A stretch of 64,000 nucleotides of DNA from Cohaesibacter gelatinilyticus (GCF_900215605.1 NZ_OBEL01000001.1:1178001-1242000); one strand, 5' to 3'; numbered from the stretch's first letter, positions 17,210-26,672 are shown. Made by a program: numbers and translations. Notes: generated by a model not told the origin, from the letters alone.

Positions 17210-17497
17210 ATGATTATCAATCATCCAATTTTGGGTCCACGTGATGCGCAGGAATTTGTGTATCTGGGGGATGCAGCTCTGATCAATCGCCCTGATGGTA
17301 TGGTGCCGGAGGCTGACGATCAGTTCCATGACTATATCTATCTTCGTGAAAACAAAGCAGGACTTCACCGCGAATTGTGGTTTCACGAACAGGGCGATCG
17401 CTCCTGGCTGGTCGTTACCCGCAACACCATCACGCACGAGATTGTCGAAGTCGAACTGGCTCATGGTGTTGTATTGAAAGCGAGGCAGGAAAAATGA
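17210..17497 (+). CDS. soxD: Sarcosine oxidase subunit delta (zinc ligands altered)
   Basis: 95 residues from the ATG at 17210, preceded by GAGGAT. GPRDAQEF (9-16), INRPDG and ELWFHEQGDRSWL are the family landmarks. In characterised SoxD a CxxC near the N-terminus, a His and a later Cys bind zinc. Here the CxxC position reads H5-P-I-L8 and the later Cys is Asp63; only His59 remains. The small subunit stabilises the complex, so a metal-free variant is plausible, as is a related demethylase complex with a different substrate. The stop overlaps the soxA ATG (ATGA, 17494-17497). Confidence 0.9.
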   Translation: MIINHPILGPRDAQEFVYLGDAALINRPDGMVPEADDQFHDYIYLRENKAGLHRELWFHEQGDRSWLVVTRNTITHEIVEVELAHGVVLKARQEK

Positions 17498-20451
17498 CAC
17501 AGACCCATCGTATTCCCGGCGGTTTGATCAACCGAGACAAAAGCCTGTCTTTCGATTTTGATGGTGCGCGTTATCAGGGATATGAAGGCGATACTCTTGC
17601 CTCAGCTCTGATCGCAAACGGCGTGAAATTGGTAGGGCGGAGTTTCAAATATCACCGCCCTCGTGGTATTCTGAGCGCCGGTTCGGAAGAACCGAATGCC
17701 CTGGTCGAGTTGCGCAACGGTGCTTTTCAGGAGCCCAACACCCGTGCAACGACAGCTGAATTGTTTGATGGACTGGTAGCCAATAGTCAAAATCGTGGTT
17801 TCTCACTGCGTTTTGATCCAATGGCCATCAATGATTTTCTGTCGCCATTTCTGGCGGCGGGATTCTATTACAAGACATTCATGTGGCCAAAAGCCTTCTG
17901 GGAGAAGCTTTACGAGCCGGTTATCAGACATGCTGCCGGTTTGGGCAAATTGTCCAAACAGGAAGACCCTGACAGCTATGACAGAGGTTTTCTGCATTGC
18001 GATCTTTTGGTAATCGGATCTGGCCCAAGTGGGCTATCTGCTGCACTTGTCGCGGCTAGATCCGGTGCCTCGGTCATTCTTGCTGATGAAGATTTTCAGT
18101 TTGGTGGCAGACTGCTGTCAGACACAGATCTCTTGGTGGATGAGTTTGGTGTCTCATGGGTGGAGCACTGTCTTGAGGAATTGAGGCAACTGCCAAATGT
18201 CCGCCTCATGAAACGGACCACTATCTTTGGTGCCTATGATCACGGAATCTATGGCGCCATTGAGAAAGTATCCGATCATCTAACGTCTGTAGCAGATGGC
18301 AAACCACGCCAGACCCTTTGGCGTATCACATCCAAGCGCGCCATTCTCGCCGCGGGTGCAACTGAACGGCCAATCGCTTTTGCCAACAATGATCGCCCCG
18401 GTATCATGATGGCGGGAGCCATGCGCTCCTATGTCAATCGTTGGGCTTCTACTCCGGGCCACTCTGTTGCTCTGTTTACCTGTCATGATGAGGGACATAA
18501 GACGGCAAATGATCTGATCATGGCCGGCGTCAAAGTTGCTGCTGTTATCGATCCAAGAGCAGATGCTGCTTCTCAAGGTGAATATGAGATGATCCGTGGT
18601 GGCAAGGTCGTTGATACCAAGGGCCGTTTAGGGTTGCAGTCCATTCAGATTATAGATGCAAATGGGCAGCGCAGGGTGATTGAATGTGATGCGCTTGGTG
18701 TATCCGGCGGATGGAACCCAAATGTTCATCTGACCTGTCATCAGCGTGGATTGCCTCAATGGAATGCAGATATTGCTGCTTTTGTGCCAGGCGGTAACCT
18801 GCCGGTTGGCATGGTGGTTGCTGGATCAGCCGCAGGTCAGCTTTCAACTGCAGACGTTCTGAAAGCCGGCCGAGCAGCTGCTAATTCCTGTCTTGAAGAC
18901 TTGGGTAAAGCAGCATCTTCTATCGATTTGCCAAAAGCCGAAGGCGAGCCAATTGCGATTGCTCCATTCTGGCATGTTGCAGAATCAGGCCCCAAGGCGT
19001 GGCTGGATTTCCAGAATGATGTGACCATCAAGGATGTGAAACTGGCCCATAGGGAAGGGTTTCGTTCCGTAGAACATCTGAAACGCTATACGACATTGGG
19101 CATGGCGACCGATCAGGGCAAACTGGCCAATATTGGTGCACTTGCCATTCTGGCGGAACTGGAAAACAAGCCAATCAATGAGGTTGGTACCACTATGTTC
19201 CGCCCTCCCTATACGCCGGTTCCAATGGGAGCGCTGGCTGGAAGATCTCGTGGGAAAGATTTCCGCCCCGTTCGCAAAACACCCAGCCACAAATGGGCAG
19301 AGGAAAATGGAGCAACCTTTGTCGAGACCGGCAATTGGCTCCGTGCCCAATGGTTTAGCAGGGAAGGGGAAACCAATTGGCGGCAAAGTGTTGATCGCGA
19401 AGCTCTGGCAGTCCGAACATCCGTTGGCGTTTGTGATGTCACCACCCTCGGCAAAGTCGATGTCCAAGGCAAGGGTGCAGCTGCATTTCTAAACAAGGTC
19501 TATTGCAATGGCTTTGCTAAGCTTGCTGTCGGCAAGGCGCGTTATGGCCTCATGTTACGTGAGGATGGTTTTGCCATGGATGATGGCACTGCAGCGCGTT
19601 TGGCTGAAGATCATTTTGTTGTCACCACCACAACAGCAAAGGCCGTACCAGTTTATCGACATATGGAGTTTGTCCGTCAGGTTCTATGTCCTGAGTTGGA
19701 TGTGCAATTGATCTCAACGACTGAAGCATGGGCTCAATATGCAATTGCAGGTCCAAACTCCCGTGCGGTTCTGGAGAAGATTGTTGATCCCGATTTTGAT
19801 GTCTCAAATGAAGGTTTTCCGTTCATGGCGTGCTCGGAACTTACCATTTGCAATGGCATCAGAGCCCGTTTGTTCCGTCTATCATTCTCGGGTGAGCTTG
19901 CCTATGAACTGGCCGTTCCCACACGCTATGGCGATGCGTTGATGCGCGTTCTGATGGAAGCTGGCAAAGAGTTCGATATTACCCCTTATGGAACCGAGGC
20001 GCTTGGTGTCTTGCGTATCGAAAAAGGCCATGCGGCGGGGAATGAGCTGAACGGTCAGACCACTGCTGCCATGCTTGGCATGGGGCGCATGGTCTCGCAG
20101 AAGAAAGATAGTATCGGCATGGTATCGTCACGCCGCTCCGAGTTGAATCGGGAAGATGATCTAAGGCTCGTCGGCGTTATGCCAGTTGACGCCTCTCAAA
20201 CTGTACTCTCAGGTGCCCATGTCTTTGACAAACATGTGGAAGCTGTTGCGGCACAAGATCTGGGTTGGGTCAGCTCATCAGCCTATTCCCCGAACCTTGA
20301 AAGCTCTATCGGGCTTGCCTTTGTAAAACAGGGCGATCAACGACTTGGTGAGGAAATTCGCCTGATCAGTGCTGTTGATGGAGTGGATATGGCCGCCCGT
20401 CTTGTCAGTCCGCATTTTGTCGATCCAGAAGGAGGCCGTCTCCGTGCCTGA
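17494..20451 (+). CDS. soxA: Sarcosine oxidase subunit alpha
   Basis: 985 residues from the ATG overlapping soxD. The N-terminal part is a ferredoxin-like domain, then an NAD(P)-binding Rossmann motif GSGPSG (175-180). A second dinucleotide region includes AAGATERPIAFANNDRPGIM. The C-terminal 400 residues are a GcvT-like tetrahydrofolate domain (DVTTLGKVDVQGKGAAAFLN, ITPYGTEALGVLRIEKGHA). The subunit binds NAD and folate and makes 5,10-methylene-THF from the methyl group released at SoxB. Full length for the family. The 3' end overlaps the soxG GTG. Confidence 0.95.
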   Translation: MTQTHRIPGGLINRDKSLSFDFDGARYQGYEGDTLASALIANGVKLVGRSFKYHRPRGILSAGSEEPNALVELRNGAFQEPNTRATTAELFDGLVANSQNRGFSLRFDPMAINDFLSPFLAAGFYYKTFMWPKAFWEKLYEPVIRHAAGLGKLSKQEDPDSYDRGFLHCDLLVIGSGPSGLSAALVAARSGASVILADEDFQFGGRLLSDTDLLVDEFGVSWVEHCLEELRQLPNVRLMKRTTIFGAYDHGIYGAIEKVSDHLTSVADGKPRQTLWRITSKRAILAAGATERPIAFANNDRPGIMMAGAMRSYVNRWASTPGHSVALFTCHDEGHKTANDLIMAGVKVAAVIDPRADAASQGEYEMIRGGKVVDTKGRLGLQSIQIIDANGQRRVIECDALGVSGGWNPNVHLTCHQRGLPQWNADIAAFVPGGNLPVGMVVAGSAAGQLSTADVLKAGRAAANSCLEDLGKAASSIDLPKAEGEPIAIAPFWHVAESGPKAWLDFQNDVTIKDVKLAHREGFRSVEHLKRYTTLGMATDQGKLANIGALAILAELENKPINEVGTTMFRPPYTPVPMGALAGRSRGKDFRPVRKTPSHKWAEENGATFVETGNWLRAQWFSREGETNWRQSVDREALAVRTSVGVCDVTTLGKVDVQGKGAAAFLNKVYCNGFAKLAVGKARYGLMLREDGFAMDDGTAARLAEDHFVVTTTTAKAVPVYRHMEFVRQVLCPELDVQLISTTEAWAQYAIAGPNSRAVLEKIVDPDFDVSNEGFPFMACSELTICNGIRARLFRLSFSGELAYELAVPTRYGDALMRVLMEAGKEFDITPYGTEALGVLRIEKGHAAGNELNGQTTAAMLGMGRMVSQKKDSIGMVSSRRSELNREDDLRLVGVMPVDASQTVLSGAHVFDKHVEAVAAQDLGWVSSSAYSPNLESSIGLAFVKQGDQRLGEEIRLISAVDGVDMAARLVSPHFVDPEGGRLRA

Positions 20452-21034
20452 TTTTTCTTTGACACCATTGTCTGCAATGGGAGGAACGGCTCCTTCAGTC
20501 CAGTCAATTGGTGAACTGACCATTCGCGAAGAATGCAATTGGTCCTTGGCGTCTGTTTCTGTGCGGCAAGGACGGCATAACGAACTTCAGACATCACTGG
20601 AAGCATTTCTTGGCGGCAGTTTGCCCAAGGCCGAAGAGTGGAAAAGATCTGGTGATTTTGGAGTTTTCTGGACAGCTCCAAATCAATGGTTTGTGCAGGC
20701 CAATCATGAAACTCATGAAAATCTTTCCAGCTTGATCAAAGCGCAAGCTGGAGAGCATGGCAGTATCACTGAGCAAAATGATTCATGGGTGGTGTTCGAG
20801 CTGCAAGGTTCCATGGTTGCACTTAGAGAGTTGTTTGCCCGGCTATGTAATGTCGATTGGAGCAGATGTGTTGATGGCTTTGCCACACGTACACAGATCG
20901 ATCATCAAGGTTGTTTTGTGCTCTGCGGAGCCGATGAGAGTGATGAAAATTTGAAGTTTCATGTTCTTGGACCACGGTCTTCGGCACATTCGCTTCATCA
21001 TTCCATCTTGGCAATGGCAAAAAGCGTTTCGTGA
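20444..21034 (+). CDS. soxG: Sarcosine oxidase subunit gamma
   Basis: 196 residues from a GTG at 20444 that has GGAGG nine bases upstream and overlaps the soxA stop by eight bases. The sequence is weakly conserved, as in all SoxG, but has the family's GcvT-like second half (WVVFELQGSMVALRELFARLCNVDW, quoted in part: VALRELFARLCNVDW) and HVLGPRSSAHSLHHSI at the C-terminus. It is the structural gamma subunit of the heterotetramer. Function is assigned by gene order plus these features. Confidence 0.88.
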   Translation: MPDFSLTPLSAMGGTAPSVQSIGELTIREECNWSLASVSVRQGRHNELQTSLEAFLGGSLPKAEEWKRSGDFGVFWTAPNQWFVQANHETHENLSSLIKAQAGEHGSITEQNDSWVVFELQGSMVALRELFARLCNVDWSRCVDGFATRTQIDHQGCFVLCGADESDENLKFHVLGPRSSAHSLHHSILAMAKSVS

Positions 21035-21040
21035 GAAGAG

Positions 21041-21952
21041 ATGATGACCCATTTGAACAAGACCGCGAAAATCATTGATGGCAAGGTGTTTGCCGCGTCC
21101 ATTCGTCAACAAGTTTCAGATCACGTCAAATTGCTGAACTCGGAACATCAGATCATTCCAGGTTTGGCGGTTGTTCTGGTTGGTGGGGATCCTGCAAGTC
21201 AGGTCTATGTACGCAACAAGGCAAAGCAAACGCGCGAAGTGGGCATGCGAAGCTTTGAGCATAAGCTTGATGAGAGTGTGTCGGAAAGCACACTTCTGGA
21301 TTTGATCGTAAAGCTTAATCAAGATCCTGAAGTTCATGGCATTCTGGTGCAACTGCCTCTACCGGATCATATCGATAGTGCCAAAGTGATTGATATGATC
21401 GCAGTTGAAAAAGATGTCGATGGTTTTCACGTGGTGAATGTCGGGCGTCTCGCGTCAGGACTGGATGCTTTGACACCTTGCACGCCTCTGGGGTGTCTGC
21501 TCATGTTGAAGGACCTGCACGGAGATTTGTCGGGTAAGGAAGCGGTCATTGTTGGTCGCTCCAACATCGTTGGCAAGCCGATGGCTCAGCTTCTCTTGCG
21601 CAACCATTGTTCCGTTACGGTGGTGCATTCTCGCTCTCAAAATATCAAAGAGATCTGCCAACGAGCAGATATTTTGGTTGCCGCTGTCGGGCGTGCAGAA
21701 ATGGTCAAGGCTGACTGGGTGAAAGCCGGGGCCACAGTGATTGATGTCGGCATCAATCGCATTGAGAACAATAATGTAAAACCTCGTCTTGTCGGTGATG
21801 TTGATTTTGCCTCTGTCCAGCCAATTGCTGGAGCCATCACGCCGGTTCCAGGAGGAGTGGGGCCAATGACCATCGCCTGTTTGCTGGCCAATACTGTAAC
21901 GGCTTGTTGCCGGATACACGATCTTGCTGCGCCAGATGGTCTTGGCGCCTAA
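21041..21952 (+). CDS. folD: Bifunctional 5,10-methylene-THF dehydrogenase / methenyl-THF cyclohydrolase
   Basis: 303 residues. Diagnostic motifs are [14 protein letters not shown] with the catalytic Lys, [34 protein letters not shown] (NADP site) and [13 protein letters not shown]. It oxidises methylene-THF to 10-formyl-THF in the cytoplasm. Lying six bases after soxG, it takes the one-carbon unit produced by sarcosine oxidase. Together with PurU just downstream it regenerates free THF for further demethylation rounds. It may be a pathway-specific copy in addition to a housekeeping folD elsewhere. Confidence 0.96.
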   Translation: MMTHLNKTAKIIDGKVFAASIRQQVSDHVKLLNSEHQIIPGLAVVLVGGDPASQVYVRNKAKQTREVGMRSFEHKLDESVSESTLLDLIVKLNQDPEVHGILVQLPLPDHIDSAKVIDMIAVEKDVDGFHVVNVGRLASGLDALTPCTPLGCLLMLKDLHGDLSGKEAVIVGRSNIVGKPMAQLLLRNHCSVTVVHSRSQNIKEICQRADILVAAVGRAEMVKADWVKAGATVIDVGINRIENNNVKPRLVGDVDFASVQPIAGAITPVPGGVGPMTIACLLANTVTACCRIHDLAAPDGLGA

Positions 21953-22028
21953 CTATCGATCTGGTGAGTAACAGATCACAATTCTTCGCTCACCTCCCAA
22001 AAATCAAGACAATTCAGGAAATCTAGTG

Positions 22029-22913
22029 ATGAGTAAGTATGCTCTGACAGTGAAATGTGTGTCCAAACGTGGTGTTGTTGCCGCCATCTCCACTTATCTT
22101 GCCGCTCAAGGGTGCAATATTTCCGACAGTGCCCAATTTGATGATCAGGAGACCGGAAATTTCTTCATGCGCGTCACCTTCACCAGTGATGAGGGTAAGC
22201 AAATTGAAGAATTGCGTGATGGATTTGAGGAAACAGCTCGCAATTTCGAGATGGAAGCGGACTTTCATGATGAAAACGTCAAAATGAAAGTGCTCATCAT
22301 GGTCTCAAAATTCGGCCATTGCCTGAACGATATTCTTTATCGTTGGAAGATTGGTGCGTTGCCGATTGATATCGTGGCTGTGATTTCCAACCATAATGAC
22401 TATCAAAAGCTTGTGGTCAATCATGATATACCCTTCTATCGGGTCAAGGTGACCAAGGAAAATAAAGAGCAGGCAGAAGCGCAGCAGCTTGAGATCATTG
22501 AAGAGAGCGGGGCGGAACTGGTTGTTCTGGCGCGTTATATGCAGGTGCTATCGGACGAGATGTGTACCAAGCTGTCCGGGAAAGCCATCAATATTCATCA
22601 CTCTTTCCTGCCGAGCTTCAAAGGGGCTTATCCCTATAAGCAAGCCTTTGCTCGTGGCGTGAAAATGATCGGTGCTACATCCCATTATGTAACGCCTGAT
22701 CTTGATGAAGGGCCAATCATCGAGCAGGATATTGTGCGTGTGAGCCATGCTCAAAGCGCGAGTGATTATGTGAGCCTTGGCCGAGATATCGAGAGCCAGG
22801 TACTGGCCCGTGCAATCCATGCCCATGTTCACCGTCGTGCCTTCCTCAATGGCTCCAAGACAGTTGTCTTCCCGGCAAGCCCCAACAGCTTTGCGTCCGA
22901 ACGCATGGGCTAG
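22029..22913 (+). CDS. purU: Formyltetrahydrofolate deformylase
   Basis: 294 residues from the ATG at 22029; a GTG immediately before (22026) is an alternative, with AGGAA upstream of both. The N-terminal ACT domain (about 1-80, VKCVSKRGVVAAISTYLAAQ) is followed by the formyltransferase-fold domain with the catalytic Asn-His-Asp set: INIHHSFLPSFKGA holds Asn and His, and DEGPIIEQD the Asp. The enzyme hydrolyses 10-formyl-THF to formate and THF. It completes C1 disposal after sarcosine demethylation; no formate dehydrogenase is visible in the window. Confidence 0.95.
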   Translation: MSKYALTVKCVSKRGVVAAISTYLAAQGCNISDSAQFDDQETGNFFMRVTFTSDEGKQIEELRDGFEETARNFEMEADFHDENVKMKVLIMVSKFGHCLNDILYRWKIGALPIDIVAVISNHNDYQKLVVNHDIPFYRVKVTKENKEQAEAQQLEIIEESGAELVVLARYMQVLSDEMCTKLSGKAINIHHSFLPSFKGAYPYKQAFARGVKMIGATSHYVTPDLDEGPIIEQDIVRVSHAQSASDYVSLGRDIESQVLARAIHAHVHRRAFLNGSKTVVFPASPNSFASERMG

Positions 22914-23371
22914 AAGTCAATTTGATGTCAAACCTTCTTTGACTGATGGACAAAAGCGTCTTGTCCTTCTGGTTTTCTCTTAAACATCCATCTAACGAAC
23001 CAATGACTGCAAAGGGATGCATCCTGATTTTGTCATTGGTTCTTCATCTGAATATTTCAGGGCAAACAGAATGTGTTTAGTTAGTGTGTCCTGAACCTAT
23101 AGGCTCCATGTCATCACGGAGATTATTGGCACATGAAAGTTCAAGTGCATTAGGTATTAGATGAACGAGGTTATGGATATCATCCTGCTCAAGAGTTTGC
23201 AGAAGATACGATATTGCATCCTATGACTGGAGATAGTCGTCATGAGTTTGACTATCTGAAAGCCAAACTTGGGGGGATTATGCATTCCAGAATCTTCTGC
23301 TCAGCTGACCAGAAGTTCACGCCACCCCATGCATTGTTTTGAAGATTGAAGGGGAGCGGTGAAGCTTGTTA
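22914..23371. other. Gene-free stretch with an inverted repeat and a coding relic
   Basis: An inverted repeat with 11-base arms gaaccaatgac (22997-23007) and gtcattggttc (23032-23042) lies after purU; its loop contains the palindrome ggatgcatcc. It may end the purU transcript, although no T-tract follows. From 23133 to about 23338 the plus strand reads as an open frame broken by one stop near its start (23151), with text such as EFAEDTILHPMTGDSRHEFDY. It looks like a remnant of a gene that I cannot name. Confidence 0.35.
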
Positions 23372-23408
23372 CGAAAAAGGGTCTTCTGAAATCAATCAGA
23401 AGACCCTA
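23372..23408 (-). terminator. Intrinsic terminator of tRNA-Asn copy 1
   Basis: Twelve-base arms agggtcttctga and tcagaagaccct (23378-23407) with a six-base loop, followed on the minus strand by a T-run. It lies four bases after the tRNA CCA end. Confidence 0.88.
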
Positions 23409-23544
23409 ATTTGGCTCCCCAGGCCGGACTCGAACCAGCGACCCAGCGATTAACAGTCGCTTGCTCTACCAACTGAGCTACTGGGGAAAACTTGGTAACC
23501 GCAACAAGGTAGAAACCTTGAGCGTTGATGAGGTGGTTTCTAAT
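23374..23544. repeat. Direct repeat copy 1 (tRNA-Asn unit)
   Basis: About 171 bases including terminator, tRNA-Asn and about 57 bases of upstream promoter DNA. It is matched by 26674-26844 at an offset of exactly 3300 bases, with about ten single-base differences, all outside the tRNA. The whole unit is duplicated, not only the tRNA 3' end. Confidence 0.9.
23412..23487 (-). tRNA. tRNA-Asn (GTT), copy 1
   Basis: 76 bases including an encoded CCA. Acceptor arms TCCCCAG/CTGGGGA pair fully. The D-loop GTAGCTCAGTTGGTAGAGC, anticodon loop CTGTTAA (anticodon GTT) and T-arm GGTTCGAGTCC are all canonical. Identical to the copy at 26712-26787. Confidence 0.97.
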
Positions 23545-24018
23545 CCAGTTTACTCACCTTGCCAACCCCTAGATTGATAAAATTATAGGGAAAATATAAA
23601 AATGTCACAAGAAAACTCTCCCAGTCAGATTATCGAATATAGGGAGTAATTGGTTTTTGGCTTTCCGGAAGAACAGCAGCGTGAGAATAACTGTATCTGA
23701 GACAAGTGGCAGAGCCAAAATTCAAAAATGGTGATCATCAGTGATCTGAGAAGGGAGCATGGGTGAACATCCTCAATACATAGCCTCAATTGGCCAGGAC
23801 AGAATTGTAACTAACGGTGCCAATGCACGTATATATCTGAAGATAGAAGGGTCACTTGAAATCTGTCCAAATCAAACTCTTCCCCAAACTCGGTAGGGTC
23901 TTTGCAACAAGGAATGTGATCGCTCTATCAATCCTTTTGATTGCAACTTGATGTTGTCGCAAAAGAAGATCTAACCTCCTCCGTAAAATCGTCATCCTCA
24001 TTGTTCAGAGAAATCCAT
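23545..24018. other. Gene-free stretch
   Basis: No convincing coding frame, RNA or repeat is seen. A short in-frame run near 23880-23950 (LGRVFATRNVIALSILLIAT) faintly recalls the end of IS5-type transposases, but this is too weak to call. Confidence 0.3.
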
Positions 24019-24627
24019 ATGGCTTCCAAAGGTAAGAGATTTTCGAGTCCATCCGCATTGCGAAATCGTGAAGCAATCTGGAATATATTGCAGGCTTTTC
24101 TACCGGAAAAAGGTATGGTTCTCGAGATTGCCAGCGGTTCCGGAGAACATGCCATACATTTTGCAGCCCGTTTACCAAAATTGATCTGGCAGCCATCAGA
24201 TCCATCTTCCAAAGCGCGAGCCTCAATAAGGGAATGGTCAAGCGAGAAGCGGCTTGAAAATCTCCTGTCTCCTTTGGATATCAATGTGACAAATGAGGTT
24301 TGGCAGGTTGAACAGGCGGACGCGATCCTTGCCATCAATATGGTGCATATCAGTCCCTGGAGTGCGACGGAAGGATTGATGAAAGGTGCGGGTAAGTTAC
24401 TCCCGCGTGATGGGTGTCTGATACTCTATGGACCTTATAAACAAGAAGGCAGAGAGTTTGTGGAAAGCAACGTCGACTTTGATAACTGGTTACGCAATCA
24501 GGATATGCAATGGGGGATCCGTCAGTTGGAAGAGGTTGCCGAGTTGGCCGCGCAATGCGGCTTGAAACTCAGTTCAGTAATAGACATGCCAGCCAACAAT
24601 CTGAGTGTCATTTTCCGGCGGAACTGA
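24019..24627 (+). CDS. DUF938 family SAM-dependent methyltransferase
   Basis: 202 residues from the ATG at 24019; an in-frame TTG at 23941 would add 26 residues outside the family pattern. It shows ALRNREAIWNILQAFLP, the SAM-binding motif VLEIASGSGEHAIHFA and INMVHISPWSATEGLM, which are hallmarks of DUF938 (UPF0585/METTL26-like). Substrate unknown. It is intact, although it lies between the two tRNA-Asn copies in a decaying region. Confidence 0.9.
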   Translation: MASKGKRFSSPSALRNREAIWNILQAFLPEKGMVLEIASGSGEHAIHFAARLPKLIWQPSDPSSKARASIREWSSEKRLENLLSPLDINVTNEVWQVEQADAILAINMVHISPWSATEGLMKGAGKLLPRDGCLILYGPYKQEGREFVESNVDFDNWLRNQDMQWGIRQLEEVAELAAQCGLKLSSVIDMPANNLSVIFRRN

Positions 24628-24951
24628 TGAGAAAATATTGACAGAAGTTAAGAGTTGGATTTGGGTCTCATCAATTGAGGTCAAAGATCACAGTGAGAGT
24701 GATGCGAAAGGTTGACAAGAAGGGCACGCGCATCCAAGTAAATCCATCTAAGATCACTCATATGGGGCATTGTTCCGGTTTAGAAGTTCAGGGATATGAT
24801 TATAGATAGCTTACGACCAACACAAACAGAACAAAACTTTGAATTCGATTCATGTTTTGTATGGCAAATAAGTCTCCGCTTTCCTTTTTGCAGATAGTGG
24901 GTTGTCAGGTGGAAACGACAATAATGTCTATGAACCAATGCAGTATGGATT
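24628..24951. other. Gene-free stretch between convergent genes
   Basis: 324 bases between the DUF938 gene and the end of the chalcone-isomerase-like gene. I see no coding frame of note, no clear terminator and no repeat. Confidence 0.3.
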
Positions 24952-25488
24952 TCAGTTTTTACCTCTTAATTTGCGACTGAGTTGTGCGTTTCGACTTCTG
25001 TCAGAAAGCCAGATTCCCAGAACCCTTTCTCTGATGCCTGAATGCTGAATATTGCAAGTTTTACGACCGTTGAAGAAGAAGTGTAAGCTATTTCGGCTTT
25101 TTGCAATGGCTACGAACCGATCTGATTTCCTTACGGGTTTGAAGCAACCGTGCAGCTTTTGGGCGATTTGTGCATGGTCTTCACGTTTTCCCTCAAGGCG
25201 TTCCAATTCCGAGATTGAGGCCTTGACCAAACGGCTCCTGCTAAAGCTGCGCTTGTATTGCAATTTCAGAGCAAATGGTTTTGCCCATGCAAATGCGTTG
25301 CCTTGCTGAGTAAACAGAGTTGCCGAATACATACTGATTCCGAGAAAACTAACCTGAACCTGACCAATTTTTTGAGGTGCGGAAATCTGCTTGCGCACCT
25401 CACCCGGAACTGTTGCAGAATATGCAGAAACAGGGAGCGTTAAACCAATCAAAATGGTGATGAAGCTGATAAAAGACTTTCCTGGCAT
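24952..25488 (-). CDS. Chalcone isomerase-like secreted protein
   Basis: 178 residues. A signal peptide spans about residues 1-25 (FITILIGLTLPVSAYSA). The mature part follows the bacterial chalcone-isomerase-like (Chalcone_3) pattern: FLGISMYSATLFTQQG, then YKRSFSRSRLVKASISELERLEG and a C-terminal LGIWLSDRSRNAQLSRKLRG. The family is periplasmic and lacks proven isomerase activity. It often lies in a cluster with an MFS transporter, a cyclopropane-fatty-acid synthase-like methyltransferase and an amine oxidase. Here only it and a broken MFS gene remain, so it may be a leftover. Confidence 0.8.
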   Translation of the reverse strand: MPGKSFISFITILIGLTLPVSAYSATVPGEVRKQISAPQKIGQVQVSFLGISMYSATLFTQQGNAFAWAKPFALKLQYKRSFSRSRLVKASISELERLEGKREDHAQIAQKLHGCFKPVRKSDRFVAIAKSRNSLHFFFNGRKTCNIQHSGIRERVLGIWLSDRSRNAQLSRKLRGKN

Positions 25489-25587
25489 GGTATCTGCTTT
25501 CTTTGTTCGCGCTTTATCAAGATACGCAGAAGGCAGTTCTTTGGATCATCCAAGGCTTTATGGTTCGCTTTGAAAAGGGCAAAATGA

Positions 25588-26460
25588 TTACAGGATTTTT
25601 TGTGGTGTTTGATCTGGTTTGATGACCATAAACAGCATGATCAATGCGCCTGTTTTTAAGATACAAGGAACAATTGCATACAGAAACGCCAGTGCATTCA
25701 AAGCCTCAGGTGATTTGGTTGAACCTACGCTAAACCCTGACCAGGATAGAGCCGGCAAGATCAGGGCAAGTGAGGCTTTGCCGGAAAAAATCCAAAAACC
25801 AAATGCGACGGCTGGATTGAGAGATGTTTTTGTTTGATAGCGGCAGAAAAGAGCTGGAAGCAACATCATGTCCGCTCCCAGAGCAGCGCCCGATGCAATG
25901 CACACCAAGGCAAACCAGACCTGATCTCCACTGTTCAATGGGTAGGCCCACATAAAACTTATAATGGCCAGCACCATGCCGGAGGCTAAAGTATATCGCA
26001 TTCCCAAGCGTACTGATAGATATCTTCATAGAGGAGTCGAAGCTGCCGCTGCGATGAAAAACAGGACTAGAAATAATCCTGCCGTCCCTGGCATGAACAA
26101 ACGGTGCTCGACAAAAAAAACGAACAGGGTCGAAGTAATTGCAACTGGCATGGCATTGATAAAAGCCAATGCCAGAATATAGCAAACAGACTTATCAGCA
26201 AGTTACGTCCTGCTAGATGGCACGGAAACATCAATTGAAAGCCATTGCCCGGACATACCGATCGTTGCGATGAAGAGAGACATAGCAACAAAGAGCGCAT
26301 ACTTGGGTAAAGTCCCAAGCCGGAATGAAAACATGATCAGGAAACCATTTGTGATGCTGGGTATGTTTACTACGCTGAAAATGGCTATCTGGATTGCCGA
26401 GATAAGAAGAGGTTATGGATCGAGTTGGTCGATAAAATAAAGGCTCACAGTAATGTTGAG
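25588..26460 (-). pseudogene. MFS transporter pseudogene
   Basis: A single minus-strand frame from about 26460 to 25588 reads as a major facilitator protein (YFIDQLDP, FRLGTLPKYALFVAMSLFIATIG, AFINAMPVAITSTLFVFFVE, then the last 139 residues) but is cut by stops at 26413-26415, 26203-26205 and 26026-26028. The last replaces a Trp codon by TGA in the STPLW motif. The N-terminal region is also shorter than in intact relatives. It is of the MFS_2 type usually paired with chalcone-isomerase-like genes, as here. Clearly decayed by point mutation. Confidence 0.8.
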
Positions 26461-26672
26461 ATAACTTGAGTTGGATCAAGATTCCCTCGGGTATTTCAAT
26501 CATACCAGATTGTTAGGTACTCACTGTAGTGATGACACGCAAAAGGTCGATCAGCGACAGGCGCCGGAAATATCTGGGGATGTGCGTTGACTATTTGCCA
26601 TGTCCTGCTGTAGCGAATGCCTGTTTTCTATGGCAATCGCCTTTAAGATTCAACAGATTGGCAGGAACAAAT
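26461..26672. other. Gene-free stretch before tRNA-Asn copy 2 unit
   Basis: No coding frame with family resemblance was seen. It may hold further decayed sequence of the MFS gene's 5' end. Confidence 0.3.

Noticed and set aside
23870-23955. IS5-like transposase end
   Set aside because: The resemblance is a few residues only, with no inverted repeats or longer frame.
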